DNA of 64,000 nucleotides from Bifidobacterium parmae (lineage in GTDB: Bacteria; Actinomycetota; Actinomycetes; Actinomycetales; Bifidobacteriaceae): NCBI RefSeq assembly GCF_002860365.1, contig NZ_NMWT01000010.1, forward strand, positions 62,001-126,000, in the 5' to 3' direction. Shown here one piece after another: positions 44,311-60,264 of the stretch; position 1 is the first letter of the stretch, and each line of letters begins with the position of its first letter. The notes under the pieces are model-generated. The model did no database searches. It had not been told where the DNA came from and saw only the letters and a list, made by a program, of their open reading frames with translations. A program made the position numbers and the translations under genes.

Positions 44311-45531
44311 GTGAGCGAGATCGCGAACTATGGCAAGGACGATGCGGTCCTTGTGCTGGAGGATGGGCAGGTGTATGTGGGTGAACCCTACGGGGCCCAT
44401 GGCGCGACCACGGGTGAGATCGTGTTCGCCACCGGCATGACCGGATACCAGGAGACGCTCACCGACCCGAGCTACGACCGTCAGATCGTCGTGCAGACCT
44501 TCCCGCACATCGGCGACACGGGCGTCAACCACGAGGACCCGGAATCCTCCCGCATCTGGGTGGCCGGCTACATCGTGCGCGAGCCCTCCCCGAACGTGAG
44601 CAACTGGCGCGCCGAAGGCAGCCTCGACGGCGACCTCGAAGCCAACGGCATCGTCGGCCTCGCCGACATCGACACGCGCAAGCTGGTGCGCCACCTGCGC
44701 TCCGCCGGCGTGATGCGCGCCGGCATCTTCTCCGGCGACGCGCTCCTCGGCGAGGACGGCCGCCTCAAGACCATCGACGAGCTGCTCGACGCGGTCAAGG
44801 CCACCCCGCAGATGCAGGGCCTGAGCCTGTACGACGAGGTCTCCACCAAGGAGGCGTACACCATCGAGCCGTGCGGCGAGTTCGAAGGCAAGGAGCCGCT
44901 GTACACGGTCGCCGCCGTCGATCTCGGCATCAAGGCGATGACCCCGCACCGCATGGCCGAGCGCGGCTGCCGCGTGCACGTCGTGCCCTCCACCATCACG
45001 TTCGAGGAGCTGACCGCCTTGAACCCGGACGGCGTCTTCTTCTCCAACGGCCCGGGCGACCCGGAGCAGGCCGGCCCGGAGGTCGAACTCCTGCGCAAGG
45101 TCCTCGACGCCGGCTACCCGTTCTTCGGCATCTGCTTCGGCAACCAGCTGCTCGGCCGCGCGCTCGGCTTCGGCACGTACAAGCTGAAGTTCGGCCACCG
45201 CGGCATCAACCAGCCGGTCAAGGACCTCACCACCGGCAAGGTGGAGGTCACCGCCCACAACCACGGCTTCGCCGTCGACGCGCCGATCGGCGAGACCGTC
45301 GACGCCCCGTTCGAGAACGGCAAGTACGGCAAGGTGTTCGTCAGCCACATCGATCTCAACGATGACGTGGTCGAAGGCCTGCAGTGCGTGGACATCCCCG
45401 CGTTCTCCGTGCAGTACCACCCGGAGGCCGCCGCCGGTCCGCACGACGCCGCGTACCTGTTCGACCGATTCTGCGATCTCATGAAGAACAATCCGCGCGA
45501 TTCCCGCGCCGACTCCAAGGAAGGTAAGTGA
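44311..45531 (+). CDS. carA: Carbamoyl-phosphate synthase small (glutaminase) subunit
   Basis: Supplies ammonia from glutamine for carbamoyl phosphate used in arginine and pyrimidine synthesis. 406 residues. The N-terminal CarA domain contains [21 protein letters not shown] near residue 36. The class I glutaminase has its Cys in [16 protein letters not shown] near 275 and His in VQYHPEA near 370. The GTG start has AAAAGGGGG upstream. The frame is open for 59 more codons without a ribosome site. It is separated from carB by one base. Confidence 0.96.
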   Translation: MSEIANYGKDDAVLVLEDGQVYVGEPYGAHGATTGEIVFATGMTGYQETLTDPSYDRQIVVQTFPHIGDTGVNHEDPESSRIWVAGYIVREPSPNVSNWRAEGSLDGDLEANGIVGLADIDTRKLVRHLRSAGVMRAGIFSGDALLGEDGRLKTIDELLDAVKATPQMQGLSLYDEVSTKEAYTIEPCGEFEGKEPLYTVAAVDLGIKAMTPHRMAERGCRVHVVPSTITFEELTALNPDGVFFSNGPGDPEQAGPEVELLRKVLDAGYPFFGICFGNQLLGRALGFGTYKLKFGHRGINQPVKDLTTGKVEVTAHNHGFAVDAPIGETVDAPFENGKYGKVFVSHIDLNDDVVEGLQCVDIPAFSVQYHPEAAAGPHDAAYLFDRFCDLMKNNPRDSRADSKEGK

Positions 45532-45532
45532 T

Positions 45533-48916
<3,384 letters not shown>

Positions 48917-48953
48917 TCAACGGATTTCCTCTCGCACGAAGGAAGGGATCGCG

Positions 48954-50789
48954 ATGAGTGACAGCCCCATTGAGGAACAGGACAAGGAACGGCTCGCCAG
49001 GCGTTCGGACTTCGGTCTGCGTCTGCGCAATTCGATGGACAAGTACGGTCCGTTGTGCGTGGGCATCGACCCACACCGGAAACTCCTGACCGATTGGGGC
49101 TACAACGTCGACGCCGACGGCGCGGAGATGTTCGCCATGCGCATGCTGCAGGCCGCGAACGGACGCGCCGCCGCCGTCAAGTTCCAGTCGCCGATGTTCG
49201 AGCGCTACGGCTCGAAGGGATTCGCCGCGCTGGAACGCGTGCTGTACGCGGCACGCCAGATGGGCATCATCACGATCGTCGACTGCCTGCACGGCGGACT
49301 CTCCACGACGATCTCCGCCATCGCCGACGCCTACTTCAAGCCGGGCGCGCCGCTGAGGGCCGACGCGATCACGCTGCTGCCGTACTACGGCGCGCGATCG
49401 CTGCAGGGCCTCATCGACGACGCGCTCGACAACGGGCGCGGCGTGTTCATCGCATCCCTCACCTCCAACGAGGAAGGCAAGAGCCTGCAGAGCGCCATCC
49501 GCCAGGTCGGCGACTACGAAGGCAAGACGGTGGCGTACGGCATCGCCGCCACCGCGCAGAAGAACAACCGCAACGTGGACGGCATGGGCTCCGTCGGCCT
49601 CGTCATCGGCGCGACCATCGGCCAGTGGATCAACGAGACCGGCGTCGACCCGGCCCAGTTCACCGGACCGATCCTCTCGCCCGGATACGGCTGGCAGGGC
49701 GCCGACGCGAAGGATCTGCGCACCGTGTTCAAGGGGACGAAGGGCAACGTGCTCGTCACCGTGTCCCGTTTCATCGCCTCCCACGGACCGGACATCGCCG
49801 CGTTGAGCGAAGCCACCGAGGCGATCTCGCTCGACGTGCGGCAGGCGCTCATGGAGGCGACGCGCGTGGGCGAACGGCCGCAGGAGCCGGAACGTCACGA
49901 CGCGCCGGAAGCCGCGGCGACGGCCGGGACGGCGGCGCCGGCGGGTGCCGCCGGCGAGTCCGCCGTCGCTCCGGACGCCGCGACCGCAACAACCGAGACG
50001 ACCGGCGCGACGGACGCGCCGAGGGAGACCATCACCGTGACCGACACCGACAAGACCGCCGCAACCGCCGCCACGAACGTCGGGAACGACGCCGCGGCGC
50101 AGGCCGACAAGACCGCCGACACCGTTGCCTCCGAAACCGCTTCCACCGAAAACGCCGGCACGCAGCCGGAGACCCCGGTCAAGACGGACGCGGACGAGGA
50201 TGCGCTGCGCGGCGGCCGGCTGCTCGTGCTCACCGGCCCCGCCGGCGTCGGCAAGGGCACCGTCGAGATCGCGCTGCGCAAGAAGCACCCGGAGATCTGG
50301 GTGTCCGTTTCCGCCACGACGCGCGACCCTCGCCCGGGCGAGGTGAACGGCGTCAACTACTGGTTCATGAGCGAGGAGGAGTTCGCCGCCAAGGAGAAGG
50401 CGGGGGAGTTCCTGGAGACCGCGCTCGTGCACGGCATGGCCCACTACGGCACGCCGCTGAAGCCGCTTGAGGACCACATGGCCGTCGGTACGCCGACGAT
50501 CCTCGAAATCGACCTGCAGGGCGCGCGCCGCGTCAAGGAGAAGGCCAAGGAGCTCGGACTCGAAGTGGTGACCGTGTTCATCGCCCCGCCGAGCTTCGAC
50601 GAGCTGGTGCGCCGCCTCACCGGCCGCGGCACTGAAACCGAGGAGCAGCGCAAGAGGCGCCTCGAAACCGCGAAGGTGGAGCTCGCCGCCGAAGGCGAAT
50701 TCGACGTGACCATCGTCAATGAGAACGTCGAAGAGGCCGCCGACCAGCTCTGGTCGCTCATCGCCAAGGAGTACGGCAAGGAGGCGTGA
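48954..50789 (+). CDS. pyrF-gmk: Orotidine-5'-phosphate decarboxylase / guanylate kinase in-frame fusion
   Basis: 611 residues. Residues 1-305 are a type 2 OMP decarboxylase (last step of UMP synthesis): LCVGIDPHRKLL near 34, AAVKFQSPMFERYG near 73, IVDCLHGG near 105 and PILSPGYGWQGAD near 239. Residues 306-417 are low-complexity Ala/Thr/Glu. Residues 418-611 are guanylate kinase (GMP to GDP): P loop VLTGPAGVGKGT, SVSATTRDPRPGEVNGVNYWFM and LEIDLQGARRVKE. No stop separates the parts, so one fused protein is the plain reading. An internal in-frame GTG with GAGGGAG upstream (50037) could also give free guanylate kinase. It ends the carAB-pyrF group. Confidence 0.93.
   Translation: MSDSPIEEQDKERLARRSDFGLRLRNSMDKYGPLCVGIDPHRKLLTDWGYNVDADGAEMFAMRMLQAANGRAAAVKFQSPMFERYGSKGFAALERVLYAARQMGIITIVDCLHGGLSTTISAIADAYFKPGAPLRADAITLLPYYGARSLQGLIDDALDNGRGVFIASLTSNEEGKSLQSAIRQVGDYEGKTVAYGIAATAQKNNRNVDGMGSVGLVIGATIGQWINETGVDPAQFTGPILSPGYGWQGADAKDLRTVFKGTKGNVLVTVSRFIASHGPDIAALSEATEAISLDVRQALMEATRVGERPQEPERHDAPEAAATAGTAAPAGAAGESAVAPDAATATTETTGATDAPRETITVTDTDKTAATAATNVGNDAAAQADKTADTVASETASTENAGTQPETPVKTDADEDALRGGRLLVLTGPAGVGKGTVEIALRKKHPEIWVSVSATTRDPRPGEVNGVNYWFMSEEEFAAKEKAGEFLETALVHGMAHYGTPLKPLEDHMAVGTPTILEIDLQGARRVKEKAKELGLEVVTVFIAPPSFDELVRRLTGRGTETEEQRKRRLETAKVELAAEGEFDVTIVNENVEEAADQLWSLIAKEYGKEA
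50021..50039 (+). promoter_or_regulatory. Possible internal ribosome-binding site and GTG start for guanylate kinase
   Basis: GAGGGAG at 50021-50027, nine bases before an in-frame GTG (50037) in the low-complexity linker. Translation from here would give a 250-residue guanylate kinase. Confidence 0.45.
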
Positions 50790-50821
50790 GCCTTCCCGCG
50801 CATCCCGGTACGGCCTGTAAT

Positions 50822-50858
50822 ACGTGAGGCTCCCTCGTCAGAGGGAGCCTCACGTTTA
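50822..50858 (+). terminator. Terminator after the pyrF-gmk fusion
   Basis: ACGTGAGGCTCCCTC, loop GTCA, perfect complement, then TTTAT. Confidence 0.93.
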
Positions 50859-50914
50859 TGTTCGCCTATGTTCGCCGTCGGGATATCGGTCTCGCCGGTG
50901 GTGAGTCGGGTGTT

Positions 50915-51070
50915 CCTCCCGCTGGCGGGAGGTGGCGCGTAGCGCCGGAGGGTGGTCTTGGGCGCGGGATTCGTGAGGACCACCCCCACCCGGCTTCGCC
51001 GGGAGCCCCCGCCAGCGGGGGCGGGGCTTGATGGGTGCTGGTTTCGCCGGGAGCCCCCGCCGGCGGGGGC
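50915..51070. repeat. Two-hairpin repeat pair plus a partial copy
   Basis: Forward copy 50915-50957 (CCTCCCGC-N2-GCGGGAGG, second stem GGCGC/GCGCC, tail GGAGGGTGG), spacer 20 bp, inverted copy 50978-51022 (GCCCCCGC type, second stem TCCCGGC/GCCGGG). Partial inverted copy 51037-51070. Degenerate copies continue to about 51195, so the whole 411-bp gap between the fusion gene and the thiamine-binding gene is repeat-derived. Confidence 0.88.
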
Positions 51071-51200
51071 GGGTTTGGTTGGTGCCGGCTTTGCGGGATT
51101 TCCGCCGGCGGGGCGTGCTTGCTGACCGTCTCGCTGGGGAATCCGCCGGCGGGGCGTGCCTGCTGGCGGTCTTGCGGGATTTCCGCTGGCGGGGCGGATA

Positions 51201-51701
51201 CTACTGAGCTGCGGCGGCCTTGCGGTCGGCGATGAGCTGGTCGGCGAGCTTCGGCTTTTCGGTGAGCTGGCCGGTGAAGCCGGGGCGGATGTCCATGTGG
51301 AGCACGAGACTCGTGCGGTATCCCTGCTCCGCGAGTTTCTTCGCGGCCTCCCCGGCCACGTGCAGCACGTCGTCGAGATCGCCCTCCACGTCCGTGAACA
51401 GCGCGTTCGTCTCCTGCGGCAGGCCCGAATCGCGGATCACCTCGATCGCCTGCGAGACGTAGGGGGAGACCTCGGCGCCCGCGCCCGTCACCGACACCTG
51501 GATCGCGGCCACCGTGTTGAGATACGGTTTGCCGGTCTTCGGGTCAATCGGGACCTCCTGTTTCACGGCGAAACGGTCGGTCGCCGTGGCGAGCGCCGCG
51601 TCAGGTGCGTTCGCCGCATCCGTCGCGCGTGGCACGTCCCCCATGCCTGTCGCGTCCGCCGCGACGGGCATGACCGCGTCATCGTTCTGCGTCATCGTCA
51701 T
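51201..51701 (-). CDS. MTH1187/YkoF-type thiamine-binding protein
   Basis: 166 residues. The C-terminal 100 residues match the small ferredoxin-like MTH1187 (DUF77) family: AAIQVSVTGAGAEVSPYVSQAIEVIRDSGLPQETNALFTDVEGDLDDVLHVA. Members bind thiamine or its pyrimidine part. The N-terminal 50 residues are low-complexity Ala/Asp/Thr, an unusual extension. It lies 13 bases downstream of thiD and is probably co-transcribed, which supports a thiamine-related role. Confidence 0.82.
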   Translation of the reverse strand: MTMTQNDDAVMPVAADATGMGDVPRATDAANAPDAALATATDRFAVKQEVPIDPKTGKPYLNTVAAIQVSVTGAGAEVSPYVSQAIEVIRDSGLPQETNALFTDVEGDLDDVLHVAGEAAKKLAEQGYRTSLVLHMDIRPGFTGQLTEKPKLADQLIADRKAAAAQ

Positions 51702-51714
51702 CTCTCTTTCTCTC

Positions 51715-52521
51715 TTACCGCCACTGCCACGCGTGGTCCATCGGACCGGAACCGTGGCCCAGGTCGAGCATCGCGTTCAATGCGCCGGTCAGATACTCCT
51801 TCGCGTGCCGGATCGCGTCGGGCAGCGTCTCGCCCTTCGCGAGATTCGACGCGATCGCCGAGCTCAGCGTGCAGCCGGTGCCGTGCGTGTTCGGATTGTC
51901 GACGCGCGAACCCTCGAACCACGTGACCGTGCCGTCGGTCTCGGCGAGCACGTCGTTCGCGTCGTTCGTGTGGTGGCCGCCCTTGACGAGCGCCGCGCAG
52001 CCGTAGCGCGAGACGAGCGCGCGCGCCGCCTCCTCCATCGAATCGGCGTCGACGATCGCCATGCCGGTGAGCTCCTGCGCCTCGGGGATGTTCGGCGTGA
52101 TGACCGTGGCGAGCGGGAACAGCTTCGACGTGAGCGCGGCGATCGCGTCGTCGCTGATGAGCTTCGCGCCGGACGTGGCGACCATGACCGGGTCGAGCAC
52201 GACGTTCGCCGCGTGATGGAACGTGAGCCGGTCGGCGATCACGTCGATGATGCCGGTCGCGGACACCATGCCGATCTTGACGGCCAGCGGCGGGATGTCC
52301 TCGAACACGGCGTCGATCTGGTCGGCGAGGATCGTCGGCTCCGTATCCTGGATGGAACGCACGCCGGTCGTGTTCTGCGCGGTGAGTGCGGTGATCGCGC
52401 TCATGCCGAACACGCCGTTGGCGAGCATGGTCTTGAGGTCCGCCTGCATGCCCGCGCCGCCGGACGAATCCGAACCGGAGATCGCGAGCACGGGGGGAAG
52501 CGTGGTTGCATGTGTTGACAT
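51715..52521 (-). CDS. thiD: Hydroxymethylpyrimidine/phosphomethylpyrimidine kinase
   Basis: Phosphorylates HMP and HMP-P to HMP-PP for thiamine synthesis. 268 residues of ribokinase fold. ISGSDSSGGAGMQADLKTM near residue 12, DPVMVATSGAKLI near 109 and THGTGCTLSSAIA near 210 carry the substrate and catalytic sites. I use the ATG of MSTHATTL; a start 12 codons upstream is possible but lacks similarity. It shares a minus-strand unit with the thiamine-binding protein gene and is divergent from the AAA ATPase gene. Confidence 0.94.
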   Translation of the reverse strand: MSTHATTLPPVLAISGSDSSGGAGMQADLKTMLANGVFGMSAITALTAQNTTGVRSIQDTEPTILADQIDAVFEDIPPLAVKIGMVSATGIIDVIADRLTFHHAANVVLDPVMVATSGAKLISDDAIAALTSKLFPLATVITPNIPEAQELTGMAIVDADSMEEAARALVSRYGCAALVKGGHHTNDANDVLAETDGTVTWFEGSRVDNPNTHGTGCTLSSAIASNLAKGETLPDAIRHAKEYLTGALNAMLDLGHGSGPMDHAWQWR

Positions 52522-52691
52522 ACGGTTCAGCTTAGTCGCGGGAGACGTGTTTTTCACCTGTTTCCGCCGTCGACCCGCCGTTGGTTTCCCGTCCGGCTTC
52601 TCTCGGATTTCCCTTGCTTCCGGGGCGGTTGTGTGGTGTGATGGAACGGGCCTGGATGAGGGCCGGAACCGAGCAGTGGGAGAGGGGAATC

Positions 52692-53897
52692 ATGTCCGAC
52701 GACGTGTTGCGCCGCGACGGCGTGCTGGCGCGCATCACCGGATTCGACGAGGGGCGCGTCGCCTATTACGCGACGATGCCGAACGGGCGGAGCACGCAGC
52801 TCACGTTCCCGCGGCAGGAGGTGTTCGACGTGGGCGACGTGCTGCTCGTCGGCGACGGCTTCTACACGAAGGTGCCCGCCTCCGTCTGGCCGGTCAAGCC
52901 CCGCGTCGGCGTCGTACGCCGCGCTCTGGAGGACGCGGTCGTCCTGGAGACCTCGGACGGGCTGGAACTCCTCGAAGGCGACTATCCGGTGGACATCATG
53001 CCCGGCAACACGGTCGAGTTCACCGACCTGTTCGGCATCGAACGCGTGCTGTGGCCGACGGCCATCCGCCCCGGCGAAAGCGACCATGACGACGACATCA
53101 AACAGTACCGGATCACGCCGAGCGCCGACCCGGACCTCACGTTCGCGTCGTTCGGCGGCTACGAGCAGGTCGTCACGCGCGCCAAGGAGCTCATCGAGAC
53201 GCAGCTCGGCAACAGCGTGCAGATGCGCGCCATCGGCGCGAAGCCGATCAAGGGCGTGATCTTCACCGGCGCGCCCGGCACCGGCAAGACGCATCTGGCG
53301 CGCATCATCGCCAACGTGGCCGACGCGCAGTTCTACCTCGTCTCCGGTCCGACCATCGTGAGCAAATACGTGGGCGACAGCGAGGAGACGCTGCGCATGA
53401 TCTTCGCGGCCGCTCAGGCTGACCAGCGCGCCATCATCTTCTTCGACGAGATCGATTCGATCGCATCCTCGCGCGACACCGACACGAACGGCGTCGGCAA
53501 GCGTCTCGTCGCGCAGCTCCTGACGCTCATGGACGGTTTCGCGTCCAAGGGCAACGTGGTGGTCGTCGCCGCCACGAACCGCATCGAGGACGTGGACCCG
53601 GCGCTGCTGCGCCCCGGCCGGTTCGACTGGCAGATCCCGTTCCCGATGCCGGGCGAGCATGACCGTCTCGCGATCCTCGAAGTGCAGGAGCGGGCGCTCG
53701 CGACCGAAGGGGAGCTGCCGCTCGCGGACATCGCACGACGCACCGAAGGCTGGAGCGGCGCCGAAGTGTGCGCGATCTGGACGGAGGCGGCGCTCGTCGC
53801 CGCCAAGGACCGCCGCGCCGCGATCCGCGCGAGCGACCTCACGACCGCGTTCGAACGCGTCGAACGCCGCCCCGAACTGCGCGCGCACCGGGGCTAG
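52692..53897 (+). CDS. Single-domain AAA+ ATPase (Cdc48/proteasomal-ATPase-like)
   Basis: 401 residues. The N-terminal 150 residues look like a beta-rich domain, loosely like the OB region of ARC/Mpa ATPases. The AAA module has Walker A FTGAPGTGKTHLA near 197, pore-loop-like SKYVGDSEETLR near 225, Walker B IIFFDEIDSIASSR near 250 and the second region of homology AATNRIEDVDPALLRPGRFDWQIPFPMPG near 293. It is shorter than ARC, and no coiled coil is evident. Its substrate is unknown. GAGAGGGG precedes the ATG. It stands between two thiamine loci but shows no sequence link to thiamine. Confidence 0.88.
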   Translation: MSDDVLRRDGVLARITGFDEGRVAYYATMPNGRSTQLTFPRQEVFDVGDVLLVGDGFYTKVPASVWPVKPRVGVVRRALEDAVVLETSDGLELLEGDYPVDIMPGNTVEFTDLFGIERVLWPTAIRPGESDHDDDIKQYRITPSADPDLTFASFGGYEQVVTRAKELIETQLGNSVQMRAIGAKPIKGVIFTGAPGTGKTHLARIIANVADAQFYLVSGPTIVSKYVGDSEETLRMIFAAAQADQRAIIFFDEIDSIASSRDTDTNGVGKRLVAQLLTLMDGFASKGNVVVVAATNRIEDVDPALLRPGRFDWQIPFPMPGEHDRLAILEVQERALATEGELPLADIARRTEGWSGAEVCAIWTEAALVAAKDRRAAIRASDLTTAFERVERRPELRAHRG

Positions 53898-53994
53898 GAG
53901 AAGCGGGATGGGGGGAGCGACATGGCATCCGAACCGCTGCGATTGCTCGACTGATCGGTGAGGCCGGGGCTTCGGCCGGCAGCCGGCCTGAAGC

Positions 53995-54232
53995 GTCGTC
54001 ATCGTGCCATGCTTGGCACGATGACGACATTGAGCGGCCCCGTTGCGTCGGTTCCATGCCAGCTATGGCACGGTGACGATGAAAAAGCCACCTACAGCGT
54101 CGGGTTCGTGCCATGCTTGGCGTGGATCCGACGGCAAGCCGCCTTGCAGCGTCGGTCTTATGCCAGCTATGGCACGGAAACGACGCGAACCATTCCCACA
54201 GCAGCGTTTGCATGCCAGCTATGGCATGGAAC
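53995..54232. repeat. Five dyads at an exact 52-bp period
   Basis: Inverted repeats TGCCA-N4-TGGCA (last half TGGCG in unit 3) with loop bases at 54010-54013, 54062-54065, 54114-54117, 54166-54169 and 54218-54221. The loop is TGCT in units 1 and 3 and GCTA in units 2, 4 and 5. Unit 1 extends to a perfect 15-bp stem, the others to imperfect stems that share GCGTCGGT on the left. Between dyads lie unrelated 15-20 base spacers. No coding capacity is evident. Confidence 0.92.
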
Positions 54233-54272
54233 CGACGGATAAACAAGATGCTGCCCGGCCGAGAAATGCCAT

Positions 54273-54384
54273 GCCCCCGCCGGCGGGGGCTGTCGACGCA
54301 GTCGACTGGGGGTGGTCGCCTGATGGGGAATCGGACGACCACCCCCAGTCATGCTTGCGCATGACAGCCCCCGCCAGCGGGGGC
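54273..54384. repeat. Two-hairpin repeat element, tail-to-tail pair
   Basis: Forward copy 54273-54317 (second stem GTCGAC/GTCGAC), spacer 19 bp, inverted copy 54337-54384 (second stem GTCATGC/GCATGAC). Both are GCCCCCGC type with tail GGGGGTGG. The pair lies directly after the 52-bp dyad array. Confidence 0.93.
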
Positions 54385-54481
54385 GAGGGATAATAAGGGC
54401 ATCGCTTGCGAGGTTGTTCCACCGGAACCGCCGGCGGCCCGAAACATCACGGTTTGACTGTGATGCTTTCGCGACGGAGCG

Positions 54482-54517
54482 AAAAAGGAAGGCCACGACT
54501 TGGTCGTGGCCTTCCTT
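54482..54517 (-). terminator. Terminator of the thiM/thiE-thiC unit
   Basis: 15-bp stem AAGGAAGGCCACGAC, 3-nt loop, complement, then TTTTT on the minus strand. Confidence 0.93.
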
Positions 54518-54521
54518 CGGA

Positions 54522-58338
<3,817 letters not shown>

Positions 58339-58346
58339 ATTCACTG

Positions 58347-58426
58347 CTCCCTACGCTGGTCTTAACCAACAGGTTCAAAGGGTCGGGCGTCGCGCCCATC
58401 TCAACCCGCCGGCGGCGGGTTCCCCT
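58347..58426 (-). promoter_or_regulatory. TPP riboswitch (THI element)
   Basis: Read on the minus strand: GGGG, a GC stem around CCGCCGGCGG, TTGAGATGGGCG, GACCCTTTGAACCTG, GTTAAGACCAGCG, TAGGGAG. These are the conserved THI-box blocks (CTGAGA-type bulge and ACCCTTxGAACCTG) in order. The final GGGAG is also the ribosome site of thiM, which suggests control of translation. Confidence 0.95.
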
Positions 58427-58618
58427 GCATTGCGTTATCGGATTCGACGCTATGCGGCTATATGGACAATCTGTGACGAAGACGCGTTCCAGCGCGCCGC
58501 GCCTCTTGCGTGTCGCGCCGCCGCGTGGTAATCACGGCGTCCCCTTCCGCCGGTCGGCGTATGCAGGTAGTCTGAACGGGTTGTAAGACCCCAAACCGTT
58601 CAAACCAGAAGGTGCATT

Positions 58619-60094
58619 GTGGCTCAGTCCAAACTTGATGAAGTCGTGTCCCTCGCGAAGCGTCGCGGATTCGTGTTCCCCGCCGGCGAGATCTACGGCG
58701 GTACCCGTTCCGCCTGGGACTACGGCCCGCTCGGCGTCGCGCTGAAGGACAATATCAAGCGCGAGTGGTGGCGTTCGATGGTCGTCACCCGTCCCGACGT
58801 CGTCGGCGTCGACACCTCCATCATCCTGCCGACCCCGGTGTGGGTCGCCTCCGGCCACGTCGCCGTGTTCAACGACCCGCTGGTCGAGTGCCTGAACTGC
58901 CACAAGCGCAACCGCGCCGACAAGCTGCAGGAGTCCTACGCCGAGAAGCACGGCGACAAGCTGCCGGAGAACGGCATGGCCGACATCGTCTGCCCCGACT
59001 GCGGCACCCGCGGCAAGTGGACCGAGCCGCGCGACTTCAACATGATGCTGCGCACGCACCTCGGCCCGGTCGAGGACGAGAACAGCCTGCACTACCTGCG
59101 CCCGGAGACCGCGCAGGGCATCTTCGTCGACTTCAAGAACGTGATGACCTCCTCGCGCTCCAAGCCGCCGTTCGGCATCGCCAACATGGGCAAGTCCTTC
59201 CGCAACGAGATCACGCCCGGCAACTTCATCTTCCGCACCCGCGAGTTCGAGCAGATGGAGATGGAGTTCTTCGTCGAGCCCGGCACCGACGAGGAATGGC
59301 ACCAGTACTGGATCGACGCCCGCACCCAGTGGTACCTGGACCTCGGCGTCAAGCCGGAGAACCTGCGCCACTACGAGCACCCGAAGGACAAGCTGGCCCA
59401 CTACTCGAAGCGCACCGTCGACATCGAGTACAAGTTCGGCTTCCAGGGCTCCGACTGGGGCGAGCTCGAGGGCGTGGCCAACCGCACCGACTTCGACCTC
59501 TCCGCGCACGCCAAGCACTCCGGCGAGGACCTGAGCTACTTCAACCAGGCCACCGGCGAGAAGTACGTCCCGTACGTCATCGAGCCGGCCGCCGGCCTGA
59601 CCCGCTCCCTCATGTGCTTCCTCGTCGACGCCTACGACGTGGACGAGGCGCCGAACACCAAGGGCGGCGTCGACAAGCGCACCGTCCTGCGCCTCGACCC
59701 GCGCCTCGCCCCGGTCAAGGCCGCCGTGCTGCCGCTGAGCAAGAAGCCGCAGCTGCAGTCCGTCGCCCAGGACCTGGCCGCCGACCTGCGCCAGCACGAG
59801 TGGATGATCGACTACGACGAGTCCGGCGCCATCGGCCGCCGCTACCGCCGCGAGGACGAGATCGGCACCCCGCTGTGCATCACCGTCGACTTCGACACGC
59901 TCGACGACCACGCCGTGACGATCCGCGACCGCGACACGATGAACCAGGAGCGCGTCTCGCTGGACAAGGTCGCCGAATACGTGGACGCCCGCATCGGCGA
60001 GCACCGCACCCGCGTGCCGATGAAGCCGGTCGCCATGGGCGGCGAGGCCTGGCCGGACTCCGTGAAGATCAACGAGGCCGGCGGTCTGTACTGA
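58619..60094 (+). CDS. glyS: Glycyl-tRNA synthetase (alpha2 type)
   Basis: Charges tRNA-Gly. 491 residues, class II, single-chain type. It begins [54 protein letters not shown] near 160 and [26 protein letters not shown] near 190 are motif 2 and neighbours; [23 protein letters not shown] near 402 starts the anticodon-binding part. Two Cys pairs (LNCHKRN and [10 protein letters not shown]) form a possible zinc site. GTG start with AGAAGG upstream. No T-box leader was found. Confidence 0.97.
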   Translation: MAQSKLDEVVSLAKRRGFVFPAGEIYGGTRSAWDYGPLGVALKDNIKREWWRSMVVTRPDVVGVDTSIILPTPVWVASGHVAVFNDPLVECLNCHKRNRADKLQESYAEKHGDKLPENGMADIVCPDCGTRGKWTEPRDFNMMLRTHLGPVEDENSLHYLRPETAQGIFVDFKNVMTSSRSKPPFGIANMGKSFRNEITPGNFIFRTREFEQMEMEFFVEPGTDEEWHQYWIDARTQWYLDLGVKPENLRHYEHPKDKLAHYSKRTVDIEYKFGFQGSDWGELEGVANRTDFDLSAHAKHSGEDLSYFNQATGEKYVPYVIEPAAGLTRSLMCFLVDAYDVDEAPNTKGGVDKRTVLRLDPRLAPVKAAVLPLSKKPQLQSVAQDLAADLRQHEWMIDYDESGAIGRRYRREDEIGTPLCITVDFDTLDDHAVTIRDRDTMNQERVSLDKVAEYVDARIGEHRTRVPMKPVAMGGEAWPDSVKINEAGGLY

Positions 60095-60144
60095 CCGCGT
60101 GCCGGTTCGCGATACGGAGGATAACACCGCGATACAGGTGAGTG

Positions 60145-60254
60145 GCTCCCGCTGGCGGGAGCCGGCCGGCGCAAGCCGGACTGAGGGTGGTTCGTCGTTC
60201 CCGATGACCACCCTCAGTCTCGCCTATGGCTCGACGGCTCCCGCCAGCGGGAGC
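60145..60254. repeat. Two-hairpin repeat pair in the glyS-dusB gap
   Basis: Forward copy 60145-60192 and inverted copy 60206-60254, both GCTCCCGC type with tail GAGGGTGG, spacer 13 bp. The inverted copy ends 10 bases before the dusB start codon; GAGAGG at its edge is the dusB ribosome-binding site. Confidence 0.9.
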
Positions 60255-60264
60255 GAGAGGTGAC

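Noticed and set aside
53995-54232. The 52-bp array as a CRISPR
   Set aside because: The repeats are imperfect dyads of about 30 bp with 15-20 bp spacers, five units only, and no cas genes occur in the window.
53995-54232. The 52-bp array as an integron attC array
   Set aside because: No gene cassettes lie between units and no integrase gene is present.
58427-58618. T-box leader upstream of glyS
   Set aside because: No T-box core sequence or specifier hairpin was seen; the region holds only the thiM riboswitch on the other strand and the glyS ribosome site.
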